Assembly (NCBI RefSeq): GCF_030408815.1
Contig: NZ_CP047355.1
Coordinates: forward strand, 434,001-498,000
Source: Corynebacterium freiburgense
GTDB taxonomy: Bacteria > Actinomycetota > Actinomycetes > Mycobacteriales > Mycobacteriaceae
DNA: 64,000 nt
Reading direction: 5' to 3'
Position 1 is the first letter of the stretch. Every line of letters begins with the position of its first letter. Below are positions 47,942-56,617 of the stretch, one piece after another. Both the position numbers and the translations under genes were made by a program. The notes beneath the pieces are model-generated. The model did not search any database. It saw only the letters and a list, made by a program, of their open reading frames with translations, and was not told the DNA's origin.

Positions 47942-47992
47942 GTGGCTACCATAGTTTTTGAGGCCACTGGGTACGGTTTCGGGGTTTTCAGC
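47942..47992 (+). pseudogene. Possible fragment of an AMIN-like domain
   Basis: Just after imuB the plus strand encodes TIVFEATGYGFGVFSYE, echoing RIVFEATGSGTPGWIVDYS of the AMIN-like lipoprotein that is encoded on the opposite strand next to it. About 15 codons; no start or stop consistent with a working gene. Could be a relic of an inverted duplicate or chance. Confidence 0.3.
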
Positions 47993-48651
47993 TATGAGTT
48001 ATGCAGGATATCTACAACCACTCGCGTGGGGTTTTCCAGTATTTGCACTGAGTATGGTTGGCGTTTGCCTTTAATTCCCACAATAAATTGTGATTGCCCT
48101 TCAAAGGTTCCAGCGTCCACAATATCGGTGACCATAGTGGTATTGAGTTCTACTCGGCCGATTTCTGGGTTTGGGATACCAAGTTCAAAGGGGTAGGTAG
48201 TACCGGTGATATGGACTTCTAGTGCGGTTTCGCCGGGGACGTCAATGGGGTCTCCGGTGGTGTGTTGGGTAGGTTTATCCGAGTAATCCACTATCCATCC
48301 CGGGGTCCCGGAGCCGGTGGCTTCAAAGACGATTCGGTCGAAGCCATTATGACTTGCCGCTCGAACTGAAGTAATAACTATATTGCCTGGTGCTTCTGGT
48401 GCATGGGTGCGCGGTTCGAGGGAGGCTTCTCCAAGTGGGGATAGTCCGGCATGACTGGTTGCCGTGGTGGAAGGGTTGCTCGAATGGCTGGTTGAATTGG
48501 TATTTTCTGTGGTGCTGGAAAAGCTGGTGGAATTATTGGTATTTGTTGGTATTTCTGGGGCGCAGGCTCCAAGTAGCCCGGCCATAATGCAGGCACTGAA
48601 CGTACAAGCAAGAAAACCTCGGGGCACGCCGAGGGGGGATCGAGCAGACAT
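47992..48651 (-). CDS. AMIN-like domain lipoprotein
   Basis: 219 residues from ATG 48651 (MSARSPLGVPRGFLACTFSA); lipobox GLLGAC. A Ser/Thr/Asn-rich linker (~60 residues) precedes an AMIN-like beta domain (VRAASHNGFDRIVFEATGSG, IPNPEIGRVELN, GKRQPYSVQILENPTRVVVD). Such domains target peptidoglycan-associated sites. Exported and lipid-anchored; partner unknown. Convergent with imuB. Confidence 0.82.
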   Translation of the reverse strand: MSARSPLGVPRGFLACTFSACIMAGLLGACAPEIPTNTNNSTSFSSTTENTNSTSHSSNPSTTATSHAGLSPLGEASLEPRTHAPEAPGNIVITSVRAASHNGFDRIVFEATGSGTPGWIVDYSDKPTQHTTGDPIDVPGETALEVHITGTTYPFELGIPNPEIGRVELNTTMVTDIVDAGTFEGQSQFIVGIKGKRQPYSVQILENPTRVVVDILHNS

Positions 48652-48741
48652 ATTGTTAGCGTATCTACAAATTGCGAACAATCTAGCTTGCCGGGCCGAT
48701 TGTAAACGAATTGTTGTAAAACCTCGCTATTGTAGTGACTT

Positions 48742-49626
48742 ATGAGCATCAATACTCGTTGTTCAGCAACTACTCATGAATCGCTTCCGGGTACAGCGAA
48801 GACCGGTGGGGTATTTGTGCTGCTAGAACACTTGCACGGTTGGGGGAGGGATGTTTTAGACGGTGATGCTTTTGGTTCAGACCTTACGGCAGATATTAAA
48901 GCGCATTTAAAGAAAACGGATTCGCAGCTTCAGTTAATTCGGAAACCGGGGAGATCTGCGGGCCATCAACTGCATAGACGCTTGTATATAGTGTTTTGCG
49001 AATTAGGGGTTATTGAAACATTGCTTGTAGAAAGCCCAGCGGCAATTTTACGGCTTGATCTTACTGGCCCTGGACGTAATCGCGCTGAGCTAGTCGAACA
49101 CCCAATTGCATTGGTATGTACTCATGGAAAACGAGATATGTGTTGTGCATTAAAAGGCAGACCAGTGGCTGCCGCAATGCAAACATGTTTTTTCGGTAAT
49201 GAAATCTGGGAATCTTCTCATACCAAGGGGCATCGTTTTGCCCCGTCAATGTTACTGTTCCCCTGGGGATATTCATATGGTCGTCTTAATGCGCCAGCCG
49301 CCATTGATATGCTTAAGCACGCCACGCTCGGTGAAATGTTTCTCCCAGGCAATCGTGGGCGAGGCGTATTCGATGCCCCCGGCCAAGTTGCGGAGCTTGC
49401 CGTAGCCAAATTGCTTCTCGACGCCTCGGAGCCTCTGTCCCCAGGCACGCTTATGGTTGTTGCGGATGGGGAGTTCGCACGAATCGTCGGACACCCCGAT
49501 GGCCGCAAATGGCGAGTGATGCTAGAAAAACAGCACATCGAAGAAATCATTGCCTCATGCGGAGATGACCCGAAACCCGGGTCATCCTGGGTGGCAGTTG
49601 GTATCGAGCAACTACGTCAACATTGA
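48742..49626 (+). CDS. Sucrase/ferredoxin-like family protein
   Basis: 294 residues. The family motif CTHGKRDMCCALKGRPVA (about 132-149) carries the paired cysteines expected to bind a [2Fe-2S] cluster in a thioredoxin-like fold. TKGHRFAPSMLLFPWGYSYG follows, with the conserved His and Trp-Gly. Probably an electron-transfer protein; its reaction is unknown. ATG 48742; the 3' end overlaps the convergent methyltransferase gene by 15 bp. Confidence 0.87.
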   Translation: MSINTRCSATTHESLPGTAKTGGVFVLLEHLHGWGRDVLDGDAFGSDLTADIKAHLKKTDSQLQLIRKPGRSAGHQLHRRLYIVFCELGVIETLLVESPAAILRLDLTGPGRNRAELVEHPIALVCTHGKRDMCCALKGRPVAAAMQTCFFGNEIWESSHTKGHRFAPSMLLFPWGYSYGRLNAPAAIDMLKHATLGEMFLPGNRGRGVFDAPGQVAELAVAKLLLDASEPLSPGTLMVVADGEFARIVGHPDGRKWRVMLEKQHIEEIIASCGDDPKPGSSWVAVGIEQLRQH

Positions 49627-50886
49627 GAGCAAGAACACGCTATCTTGCTTTGCGTCAACACGATGCGTTACCTGCGCAGGTAAATGCAGAATCTTTCCGG
49701 GGGTCAAAACCTCTTGGCGCTCTCCAATGCTAAAGACCACTTCACCTTCTAAACACTGCACCGTAATCGGATGTGCACTTCGATGATCTTCCAGTGACTG
49801 CCCGGCCTTAAACCTCATGGCAATCAAATTGACACCCTCCGCGCTAAGCAACCGTTGCACCGCAGGGGAATCACCATCGGTGGCGGATGGGGCGTCGATA
49901 AGCACATTAAATACATTGGCCTCAGCAGCACGTTGATCCGCGGGCGCACCCATATGAATATCAACCTTTTCGCACACCAATGACACCGCGGCCAAATGCT
50001 CTTTATGCTGCGTAAACGTGCGCCTCATCTCCAGCACCCGAGCCCTAGCCTCCGCATCCCGCAGCAGATTCAACATAATCTTGCCCACCCGCGGGCCCTC
50101 ATCCGCAATCATCTGCTTTGGATCCAATAACCCCATGGGAGCCGTTCGCGCCGCAACCACACGGAACCCCTGAGCCTCCAATAGCTCAGACCACTCCGCT
50201 ACCGTCAAAGGCCTCGCATTCACCTTAATACTCCGGGCCAAAGCCTTCCGCAGATCATCCGCAGCCTCCTTGGGAAAATCATCTGGCACCAAAGCCAACT
50301 CATGAATGGCATACAAACCACCCGGCTCCAAAATCCGCCAGGCCTCTGAAATAATCGCAGCCTTACCCCGCTCACCCTGCATAGTCAACATGGCCTCGCC
50401 AATCACAAGATCAGCGGAATTCGCGTCCAACCCAGTGCTATCCGCAGGAGCCTGAACAACCTTTCCCTGGTGGGCAATAGCCAACTCAGTCGCCGCAACC
50501 GCCTGAGCATCTGCATCAACACCCACATAGGAAGCGGGCCGACGCTCAAAAATCTCACCCGCAGTCAACCCCAAACCAGGAGCCAACTCTACAACCCGTT
50601 TTCCAGTCGGATTCGCAGTATCTACCATCCATGAAGTCAGTTTGCGGCCACCAGGCCGTAAAACCCGCTTACCCAAACGAGCAAGAACCCAATGGCCCTG
50701 CAAATGCTTTGCGCCGGACTTTGCCTCATTCTTATGATCGTGCTGATCCGGACGAGCGGAAGTGTTGTCTTGGGGTGTGTTGGAGTCAGGCGTGTTGTCT
50801 TGGGGTGTGTTGGAGTCAGGCGTGTTGTCTTGGGGTGTGTTGGAGTCAGGCGTGTTGTCTTGGGGTGTGTTGTCCGGTGTGGTCAT
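49612..50886 (-). CDS. SAM-dependent methyltransferase fused to a C-terminal cupin
   Basis: 424 residues from ATG 50886 (ATG 50895 also possible). The N-terminus is four copies of the decapeptide DNTPDSNTPQ (encoded by exact 30-bp repeats). A class I methyltransferase follows (VVELAPGLGLTAGEI, GVDADAQAV, ADLVIGEAML, EPGGLYAIHEL), then a cupin (EDHRSAHPITVQCLEGEVVF, LHLPAQVTHRVDAKQDSVFL). The cupin may bind a metal or small ligand that controls methylation. The substrate is unknown; gene stands alone. Confidence 0.85.
   Translation of the reverse strand: MTTPDNTPQDNTPDSNTPQDNTPDSNTPQDNTPDSNTPQDNTSARPDQHDHKNEAKSGAKHLQGHWVLARLGKRVLRPGGRKLTSWMVDTANPTGKRVVELAPGLGLTAGEIFERRPASYVGVDADAQAVAATELAIAHQGKVVQAPADSTGLDANSADLVIGEAMLTMQGERGKAAIISEAWRILEPGGLYAIHELALVPDDFPKEAADDLRKALARSIKVNARPLTVAEWSELLEAQGFRVVAARTAPMGLLDPKQMIADEGPRVGKIMLNLLRDAEARARVLEMRRTFTQHKEHLAAVSLVCEKVDIHMGAPADQRAAEANVFNVLIDAPSATDGDSPAVQRLLSAEGVNLIAMRFKAGQSLEDHRSAHPITVQCLEGEVVFSIGERQEVLTPGKILHLPAQVTHRVDAKQDSVFLLSMLT
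50762..50871 (-). repeat. Exact 30-bp tandem repeat in the methyltransferase-cupin gene
   Basis: Copies begin at 50762, 50792, 50822 and 50852; the shared core is GTGTTGTCTTGGGGTGTGTT. The unit is a multiple of three, so copy-number change alters only the length of the N-terminal tail. Confidence 0.92.
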
Positions 50887-50976
50887 TGTAAACATCCTGG
50901 TAGTGGGAGGGAATAAACAATGATTCTAATTGTACCCGGAAAACATGCATGAGAAATGCATGTTTTGTGTATGGGG

Positions 50977-51837
50977 TTAGCGAGCAGGCAGCAAAGCCTT
51001 ACTTTCCATTGCTTTAGACAACTCAACCGTAAGATAACCGGAATCCTTTGCAGCCTGGATAAAGTTCCAAATAACTACTGCAATGAGTGCTGAGTAAATC
51101 AAAATCCCAGTAATTACAAGCACGTAAACTGGTGTAGTAACTACATAATTCCAAAGGAAATGAACCGCAAATGCAAAGAGGAACCAGAATGATGCCACGG
51201 ACACGCGCCATAGGGTGGAACGCCCCAAAGCAAATAATGCTAACCCAATGCCAAATCCGGTAAAACCAGCAAACATAAGATGAAGTCCAGGCCCAAAAAT
51301 GGTCCGGCCGATCCACATTAATGTAACCCCAAGTAAATCAGAACTTGGATTTAATAAGGCACCTTCTGATGCATAACTAAAATTCTCATAAACATCAAAA
51401 CCTGTTCCCACCAGCATGCCGGTGGCCAGGCCATGCCAAGGTCGATTCAATCCACGGAAACTATACAGAATAAGAAGAATCCCAATGGCTTTAGCAATTT
51501 CTTCGGGATAACCACCTGCGAATGAAGCCAAAAAATCATCCAAAGAAAGTTTGGCGACCAAGTCCACGATGGGTGGCGCAATGAAAGTGGCCAAACCAAT
51601 AGATCCGAATGCGCCCCATGCTAAACAGGCGGGCGCCCAAAGGAAATGACAATTCTTTGGCCAAAAGGGCGTGAACCGCAAAACCATCAACACTAATGCG
51701 GTGTGAATTATCATAAAAAGCAAATTCGCCCCGGTTGCGGTGAGATCTACAATTAACACCGACAATGAAATTAAAAAGGAAAGTGGAACGGAGAGGAGCA
51801 ATAAAACACTAAGGAGACTTTTAATAAACTTACTCAT
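50977..51837 (-). CDS. PrsW-family intramembrane metalloprotease
   Basis: 286 residues, about 8 membrane helices. Conserved PrsW motifs are present: EEIAK at 112-116, FDVYEN at 147-152 and a membrane His (GLHLMFAGFTGFGIG) near 182. PrsW proteases cleave anti-sigma factors or other membrane proteins within the bilayer. The start overlaps the stop of the preceding gene (ATGA), suggesting that the upstream protein is its partner or substrate. Confidence 0.88.
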   Translation of the reverse strand: MSKFIKSLLSVLLLLSVPLSFLISLSVLIVDLTATGANLLFMIIHTALVLMVLRFTPFWPKNCHFLWAPACLAWGAFGSIGLATFIAPPIVDLVAKLSLDDFLASFAGGYPEEIAKAIGILLILYSFRGLNRPWHGLATGMLVGTGFDVYENFSYASEGALLNPSSDLLGVTLMWIGRTIFGPGLHLMFAGFTGFGIGLALFALGRSTLWRVSVASFWFLFAFAVHFLWNYVVTTPVYVLVITGILIYSALIAVVIWNFIQAAKDSGYLTVELSKAMESKALLPAR

Positions 51838-52487
51838 GCCGCATCTCCGAGTTCTTCAGCGCCGTGTGGGGAAATAGGAAGGGGAGGTAAACGAGGTGGA
51901 GTATCAGCATTATTTCCAGAAGGATCAGGCCGGAACTGTGGTAACTCATCACTATTAGAGAGGCGCTTCCAAATTAAATCAGCCATAATCTCGTAGTTGT
52001 TGCCTTGAACCACAGCAACTAAGACTTGGTTTTTATAGTCGCCGGATCCTTCCATGGTAATAACACTTGCCTGGATGATTTTATTATGGATTCCGGCCCG
52101 GTAGACATTAGATTTCTCAATTACTTGAGCTTCAAGGCCAGAATTACTAAATGTTGATTGCCGTAACATACGGCGGGTTAACTTCTCCATATTTTCGTCT
52201 GATTCCACAACAAAAGAAGTTACAACTGTGCCACTACAATCCCATGTAAGTGCAAATGGACTGTCGATCACAGTTTCACACAGAATTTCTGAATCATCGC
52301 CATTATGAATAGGGACTTTCCAATCCAACAAAGGGCCTGAGAGCTCAATCTTTGAAAGCCGGACAGAAGATTCAGGCTCTGGGATTATCAAATTCAAAAT
52401 GCCAGGCAAAGCAGCAAGGAGCACAAATACCAAAGAAATTACTGCGACTTGCTTACCCTTTGCATCAGGTTTGAGACGATAATCCAT
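51834..52487 (-). CDS. Membrane-anchored protein upstream of PrsW
   Basis: 217 residues: a short cytoplasmic head (MDYRLKPDAKGKQ), one membrane helix (VAVISLVFVLLAALPGILNL), an extracytoplasmic ~150-residue alpha/beta domain with two Cys (ILCETVIDSPFALTWDCSG) that may form a disulphide, and a Pro-rich tail. No named family recognised. Coupled to prsW, so it is a candidate substrate or regulator of that protease; this is an inference from position only. Confidence 0.7.
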   Translation of the reverse strand: MDYRLKPDAKGKQVAVISLVFVLLAALPGILNLIIPEPESSVRLSKIELSGPLLDWKVPIHNGDDSEILCETVIDSPFALTWDCSGTVVTSFVVESDENMEKLTRRMLRQSTFSNSGLEAQVIEKSNVYRAGIHNKIIQASVITMEGSGDYKNQVLVAVVQGNNYEIMADLIWKRLSNSDELPQFRPDPSGNNADTPPRLPPLPISPHGAEELGDAA

Positions 52488-52635
52488 GCAGCAAGCTTAG
52501 CCGAGAGCTAAAAGACTTGGTTAGCTGAAGGCTTTTATGCTGGGTGGAGATAATCAGTATGAAAATTTGGCGAGGATCCAGACCGCAGCGATGATGTGGA
52601 TCGCTTCGGTTGTGGACTGCCGGTTACCTGGGGGT

Positions 52636-52755
52636 TGTCGTTTAATACACCATGTTGTGCACAATTGGTGTGTTTGGCGACAAAACCATGGCTCTAGAGG
52701 CTGTTCGGTGACGCTTTTTACACCAATTGGACACAATATGGTGTATTTGGCGACA
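52636..52755. repeat. Double palindrome, family 3
   Basis: Two 47-bp units, 52636-52682 and 52709-52755, spaced by 26 bp. Both end GGTGTRTTTGGCGACA; the 5' ends are TGTCGTTTAATACACCA and TGACGCTTTTTACACCA. ACCTGGGGG directly precedes the first unit, as in the family 1 spacer. No coding gene is credible in 52488-53009; a 12-bp tandem repeat (ATGGCTGACGTT) lies at 52800-52836. Confidence 0.78.
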
Positions 52756-53009
52756 CCCCTAGATCTCCAGGTTGGAATGGGGAATGCGCGCAGATCTCTT
52801 ATGGCTGACGTTATGGCTGACGTTGTGGCTGACGGGGCTGCTGAGGTTAAGGGAGCTCAACCTGTTACATAGGCTATCGGACGAACCGGCAGATCTTGCA
52901 ACAACGAAGATAAAAACACAGCTAGTCCAATAGCTTTGGAGCAGTGACATCAAAGGGTTGGCGCAGTAACACCAAGAAAGGAGCCCACCCCCCGATATCA
53001 AATGCCCTT

Positions 53010-53705
53010 TTATCGGCGCATGATTTTTGCGCTGACCCAGTTGCCCAGGAATTGGGCAATTTGCACGATGATAATAATGACGATTGTGGCTACTAGGGTG
53101 ACTTCCCAGTCGAAGGCTTGGTAGCCGTAGGTGATGGCGAAGTCGCCGAGGCCGCCGCCACCGATATATCCAGCCATTGCAGACATATCTACTACTGCGA
53201 TAAAGATAAAGGTGTAGCCAAGGATTAATGGGCCGAGTGCTTCGGGGATAATTACGCTGGTAATGATTTTCCAGGGTGAGGCTCCCATTGCGCGTGCTGC
53301 TTCAATAACTCCTGGGTCGATGGCCACAAGGTTTTGTTCTACGATGCGGGCGACGCCGAAGGATGCGGCAATAGACATAACAAAGACTGCTGCATCGGTG
53401 CCAATGGTCGTGCCAACGAAAGCGCGGGTTACAGGGCCAATGGCGGTGACCAGGATAATAAAGGGGATTGGGCGAACTAGGTTCACTAGGATATTGAGCA
53501 CCGTGAAGATCGGTTTATTGCTTAATACGCCTTGGGGCCGGGTGGTATAGAGGAGGATTCCAAGGGCTAGACCGATAATGCCGCCTGCCACCATGGTGAT
53601 GCTCACCATATAAAGTGTGGTCCAGATAGCGTCTTGGAAGCGGTCGCTGAGGCGTGACCAGTCGGCAGCGAGTGTCACGTCAGCTGCGAGTGTGACGGTG
53701 TTCAT
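53010..53705 (-). CDS. metI: D-methionine ABC transporter permease
   Basis: 231 residues, 5 membrane helices. DAIWTTLYMVSITMVAGGII at the N-terminus and the EAARAMGASPWKIITSVIIPEA coupling loop, which contacts MetN. GGGLGDFAITYGYQ near the end is typical of MetI. Third gene of metQNI, overlapping metN by 4 bp. Imports methionine. Confidence 0.94.
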   Translation of the reverse strand: MNTVTLAADVTLAADWSRLSDRFQDAIWTTLYMVSITMVAGGIIGLALGILLYTTRPQGVLSNKPIFTVLNILVNLVRPIPFIILVTAIGPVTRAFVGTTIGTDAAVFVMSIAASFGVARIVEQNLVAIDPGVIEAARAMGASPWKIITSVIIPEALGPLILGYTFIFIAVVDMSAMAGYIGGGGLGDFAITYGYQAFDWEVTLVATIVIIIIVQIAQFLGNWVSAKIMRR

Positions 53706-54733
53706 CGTTGGATCTCCTGGACTTCGGTGGTGGCGGATACTGATTGGTAAAACTCTTCGACGGCTTCTTCGGGTCCGGTGAGTCGGACGGTGACTTTGCC
53801 AAAGGAGTGTTTTTGTAGGGTGGTCATGCCGCCGTGGACGATGCTGACTCCAACCCCGGCTTGGGTAGCTTTGGCGCTGGCCGCAAAGAATCCGGACTCT
53901 TCGGTGAGGGTGATGGTAAAGAGTCTGCCCTGGTGGGCAAGGAGATCGTCGGATTCTACCTGGTCAGGGGTGTTTCGCAGGGAGGTGGAGACGAATCGTT
54001 GGGCTACGGCGGTTTGTGGATTGGAGAACACTTCGTAGACAGTGCCGTGTTCAACAACGCGGCCATTTTCCATAACGGCTACACGGTCAGCAATGGAGCG
54101 TACTACGTCCATTTCGTGGGTGATTACCACGATGGTGATTCCGAGTTCTTTGTTTACTTTTCGGAGTAGTTTGAGTACTTCGTGTGTGGTTTCAGGGTCG
54201 AGGGCGGAGGTGGCTTCGTCGGCAAGGAGAAGTGAGGGGTTATTGGCCAGGGCACGGGCGATGCCTACGCGTTGTTTTTGGCCGCCGGAGAGTTGTTCGG
54301 GGTAGTTATTGCCTTTGTCGGCGAGTCCAACAAAGGCAAGGAGTTCGGCGACGCGGCTTTCACGTTGGGACTTTTCGACGCCCGCAAGTTTCAGAGGGTA
54401 GGCAACGTTTCCGGCGGCTGTCCTTGAGGAGAATAGATTGAATTGTTGAAAGATCATGCCGATTTTGCTGCGGAGTTTTCGCACTTCGCGTTCAGGCAGG
54501 GAAACAATATCCACTCCATCAAGCAGGATCTGCCCCGAGGTTGGGGTGTCCAACCTATTAATCATTCGGACAAGTGTTGATTTGCCAGCTCCGGAATAAC
54601 CAATGACGCCGAGAATTTCTCCGGGTTCAACGGTGAAGGTTACGTCGTCAAGGGCTTTGGTTTCTTGTTTGGAATTCCGGAAGGTTTTATTGAGATTTCG
54701 GAATTCAATGCGGGTGCCTCGGGGCTCGGACAC
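53702..54733 (-). CDS. metN: Methionine ABC transporter ATP-binding protein
   Basis: 343 residues. Walker A GYSGAGKST near 43, signature LSGGQKQRVGIARALA, Walker B LLLADEATSALDP and switch HEMDVV. The C-terminal ~80 residues form the NIL methionine-sensing domain that inhibits transport when methionine is abundant. It lies between metQ and metI; the gap to metQ carries a strong hairpin. Confidence 0.95.
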   Translation of the reverse strand: MSEPRGTRIEFRNLNKTFRNSKQETKALDDVTFTVEPGEILGVIGYSGAGKSTLVRMINRLDTPTSGQILLDGVDIVSLPEREVRKLRSKIGMIFQQFNLFSSRTAAGNVAYPLKLAGVEKSQRESRVAELLAFVGLADKGNNYPEQLSGGQKQRVGIARALANNPSLLLADEATSALDPETTHEVLKLLRKVNKELGITIVVITHEMDVVRSIADRVAVMENGRVVEHGTVYEVFSNPQTAVAQRFVSTSLRNTPDQVESDDLLAHQGRLFTITLTEESGFFAASAKATQAGVGVSIVHGGMTTLQKHSFGKVTVRLTGPEEAVEEFYQSVSATTEVQEIQR

Positions 54734-54766
54734 GTTTCTTCCTCATTTCCTTTGGTGGTGTAAACG

Positions 54767-54805
54767 TTTCGACGCCCCGGGCAGGTGGCGCGCGGGGCGT
54801 CGAAA
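54767..54805. other. Strong hairpin between metQ and metN
   Basis: TTTCGACGCCCC pairs with GGGGCGTCGAAA (12 bp) around a 15-nt GC-rich loop; A/T flanks. Within the operon it may attenuate read-through so that the binding protein is made in excess. Both arms contain the frequent octamer GGCGTCGA. Confidence 0.7.
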
Positions 54806-54815
54806 AGCAACAGCA

Positions 54816-55679
54816 TTATTTGAGTGATTCCTCAATGCGGTCCAGGATTTTCTGCAGTTCTTCTGGGGAACGCTTGACTGGAACGGAAGTGCCGCCGGAA
54901 TCTTCTGCTACAGCATCGAGAACTTCTTGATCGTGCCACAATTCAGCGAGTTTAGCGACCTTAGGATCGTCTTTATCCTTGGCTTTGGTAACGAAAACAT
55001 TGATAAACGGTTCCGCCGAAGGGGAGGATGGATCATCTTGGTAGATAGCGGAATTGGGGTCGATACCAGCGCGGTCGAGGAAGGAGTTATTAATAATGGC
55101 GGGGGTGCCTTCACCATATGCAGTGGTGGTTTGGGCGGCGTCGACAGGCGTGACCTTGACTTTTGATTTGCCTTCGTCAATATCAGCAGGGGAAGGCGTG
55201 ATAATTCCTTCTTGCTTAAGGGTTAGCAACCCGGCGTCTGCAAGCACATTAATGGCACGGCCCTGGTTGGAAGAATCTTTAGGGATAGAAATGCTTTGGC
55301 CTTCGATACCATCTAAACTGTCGTGGTCTTTCCAAAACAGTGCTAGTGGCACAACTTCAGTCGCCCCAACGGGGGTGAGATCATCATTGGAACCAACGTT
55401 ATATTCCGCGAGGAAAAGTAAATGCTGGAAAAGGTTTACATCAAGTTGGTCTTCGCTGAGTGCGCGGTTTGGAGTGTTGTAATCGCCAAAATTTACGATC
55501 TCCAGTTGAATCCCGGCATCATTGGCTTTCTTTTCAAATACTTGCCAAGCTTTTTTGCTGCCATCGGTGGTACCAATACGCACAACCTCATCAGAGCCTG
55601 AACCACTTCCACAGGCTACGAGGCTAGAAGCGGCAATAATGGCAGCTGCCGCTAGAGAAGTAAAACGACGAAACGACAT
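54816..55679 (-). CDS. metQ: Methionine-binding lipoprotein
   Basis: 287 residues; signal MSFRRFTSLAAAAIIAASSL with lipobox LVAC. NlpA/MetQ fold: VRIGTTDGSKKAWQVFEKKA, VNLFQHLLFLAEYN, SIPKDSSNQGRAINVLADAG. It delivers methionine to MetNI at the outer face of the membrane. First gene of the operon. Confidence 0.95.
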   Translation of the reverse strand: MSFRRFTSLAAAAIIAASSLVACGSGSGSDEVVRIGTTDGSKKAWQVFEKKANDAGIQLEIVNFGDYNTPNRALSEDQLDVNLFQHLLFLAEYNVGSNDDLTPVGATEVVPLALFWKDHDSLDGIEGQSISIPKDSSNQGRAINVLADAGLLTLKQEGIITPSPADIDEGKSKVKVTPVDAAQTTTAYGEGTPAIINNSFLDRAGIDPNSAIYQDDPSSPSAEPFINVFVTKAKDKDDPKVAKLAELWHDQEVLDAVAEDSGGTSVPVKRSPEELQKILDRIEESLK

Positions 55680-55750
55680 TTTCTTAGGTCCTTTAAAAAT
55701 AGACAGAGCTTTCTGGTTTGCCTGAGTACTCTAACAGGTGGGAGTCAATC

Positions 55751-55766
55751 TGTACAGCTCGGTCTA
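55751..55766. promoter_or_regulatory. Possible McbR-type operator upstream of metQ
   Basis: TGTACAGCTCGGTCTA fits the corynebacterial McbR consensus TAGAC-n6-GTCTA perfectly in one half and 3 of 5 in the other. A TTGACT lies at 55743-55748 on the minus strand. McbR represses methionine genes in Corynebacterium glutamicum. Confidence 0.4.
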
Positions 55767-55859
55767 TTTTTGGTGGTTGCGGCGGGTTTTGGACTACTTC
55801 CCATTTGTTGAATTCTTTGACTAACTTTTGTGCAGGGTGGGCCGTGGGGCTTTAACGCC

Positions 55860-56505
55860 ACGTATTTCGCTCGGTTGGTCTGGCGAGGGGCTGGTTTTGG
55901 CTTGTTTATGGGGTGGTTTTGGCAGGTGGCCGGTAGGGGTTGTGGTTTGGTTTTTGGCCGGTGGTTTGGTTGTGTGCGTCCGGTGACCTGGGATTTGCTT
56001 AGTGCTGGTCGGTCTTTTTGAGGCTGGTTGGGTGTGTTGTCACAGATTCCATTTTTTCGGCTGTTTTTATGGAATCTGCGACACGATAGGTAGGGAACCT
56101 GTCACAGATTCCATTTTTTTCGCTGTTTTTATGGAATCTGCGACAAACCCCAGGTCAACGATTGTGTGCAATGTTGGTTGCTGTCACAGATTCCATTTTT
56201 TCAGGCGATTTTATGGAATCTGCGACAGTAGGAATGAAAACATCACTAGTTTGATAGGGTGTGCCTATTAAACACCCGGGAAAGCGGCTCGAAGGCTCGG
56301 AAAGCCAGCCAAACCACTGGAAAACCAGCCAACCCGCCCCGAAAATCAGGCAGATCTGACACCCCCCACCCTCAAACCAAGAGCCCACAACACAAATCTG
56401 CCTGCCCAGACCCTTCCACATCAGTCCCGGGCCTCCCAAACTCACAGCCCTAACTCACAGCCCAAACCTCAGAGCTCCCGACGCACCCCTAAACACCATA
56501 GGACA
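55860..56505 (-). repeat. Dispersed intergenic element, family 1, copy D (reverse orientation)
   Basis: Reverse complement of the layout of copy B: right arm with CCCAGGTCACCGGACGC and CCACCGGCCAAAAACCAA (55.86-56.03 kb), array at 56038-56227, the junction with ACTAGTTTGATAGGGTG, then the left arm ending in CAAATCTGCCTG and CTATGGTG text near 56500. Located between the metQ promoter and the peptide-binding lipoprotein gene. Frames in it are repeat text, not genes. Confidence 0.87.
56038..56227. repeat. Triple palindrome array, family 1 (copy D)
   Basis: 46-bp units at 56038-56083, 56100-56145 and 56182-56227. The spacers are 16 and 36 bp, the mirror image of copies B and C. AAACCCCAGGTCA is in the 36-bp spacer. 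Confidence 0.93.
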
Positions 56506-56617
56506 ATAAGCCAGTCCAACTTTTGGGGGTAGGCTCAGTTTTCCGGGGGTGTTGCCACGAACCTCCTGCATGCTTGGGCTAGCCTCGTGGTGACCCACAG
56601 TGAGGAAGAGTTGAGTT

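Noticed and set aside
52537-52872. 111-residue open frame upstream of metI
   Set aside because: It runs through the family 3 palindromes and a 12-bp tandem repeat, and has no RBS or recognisable fold.
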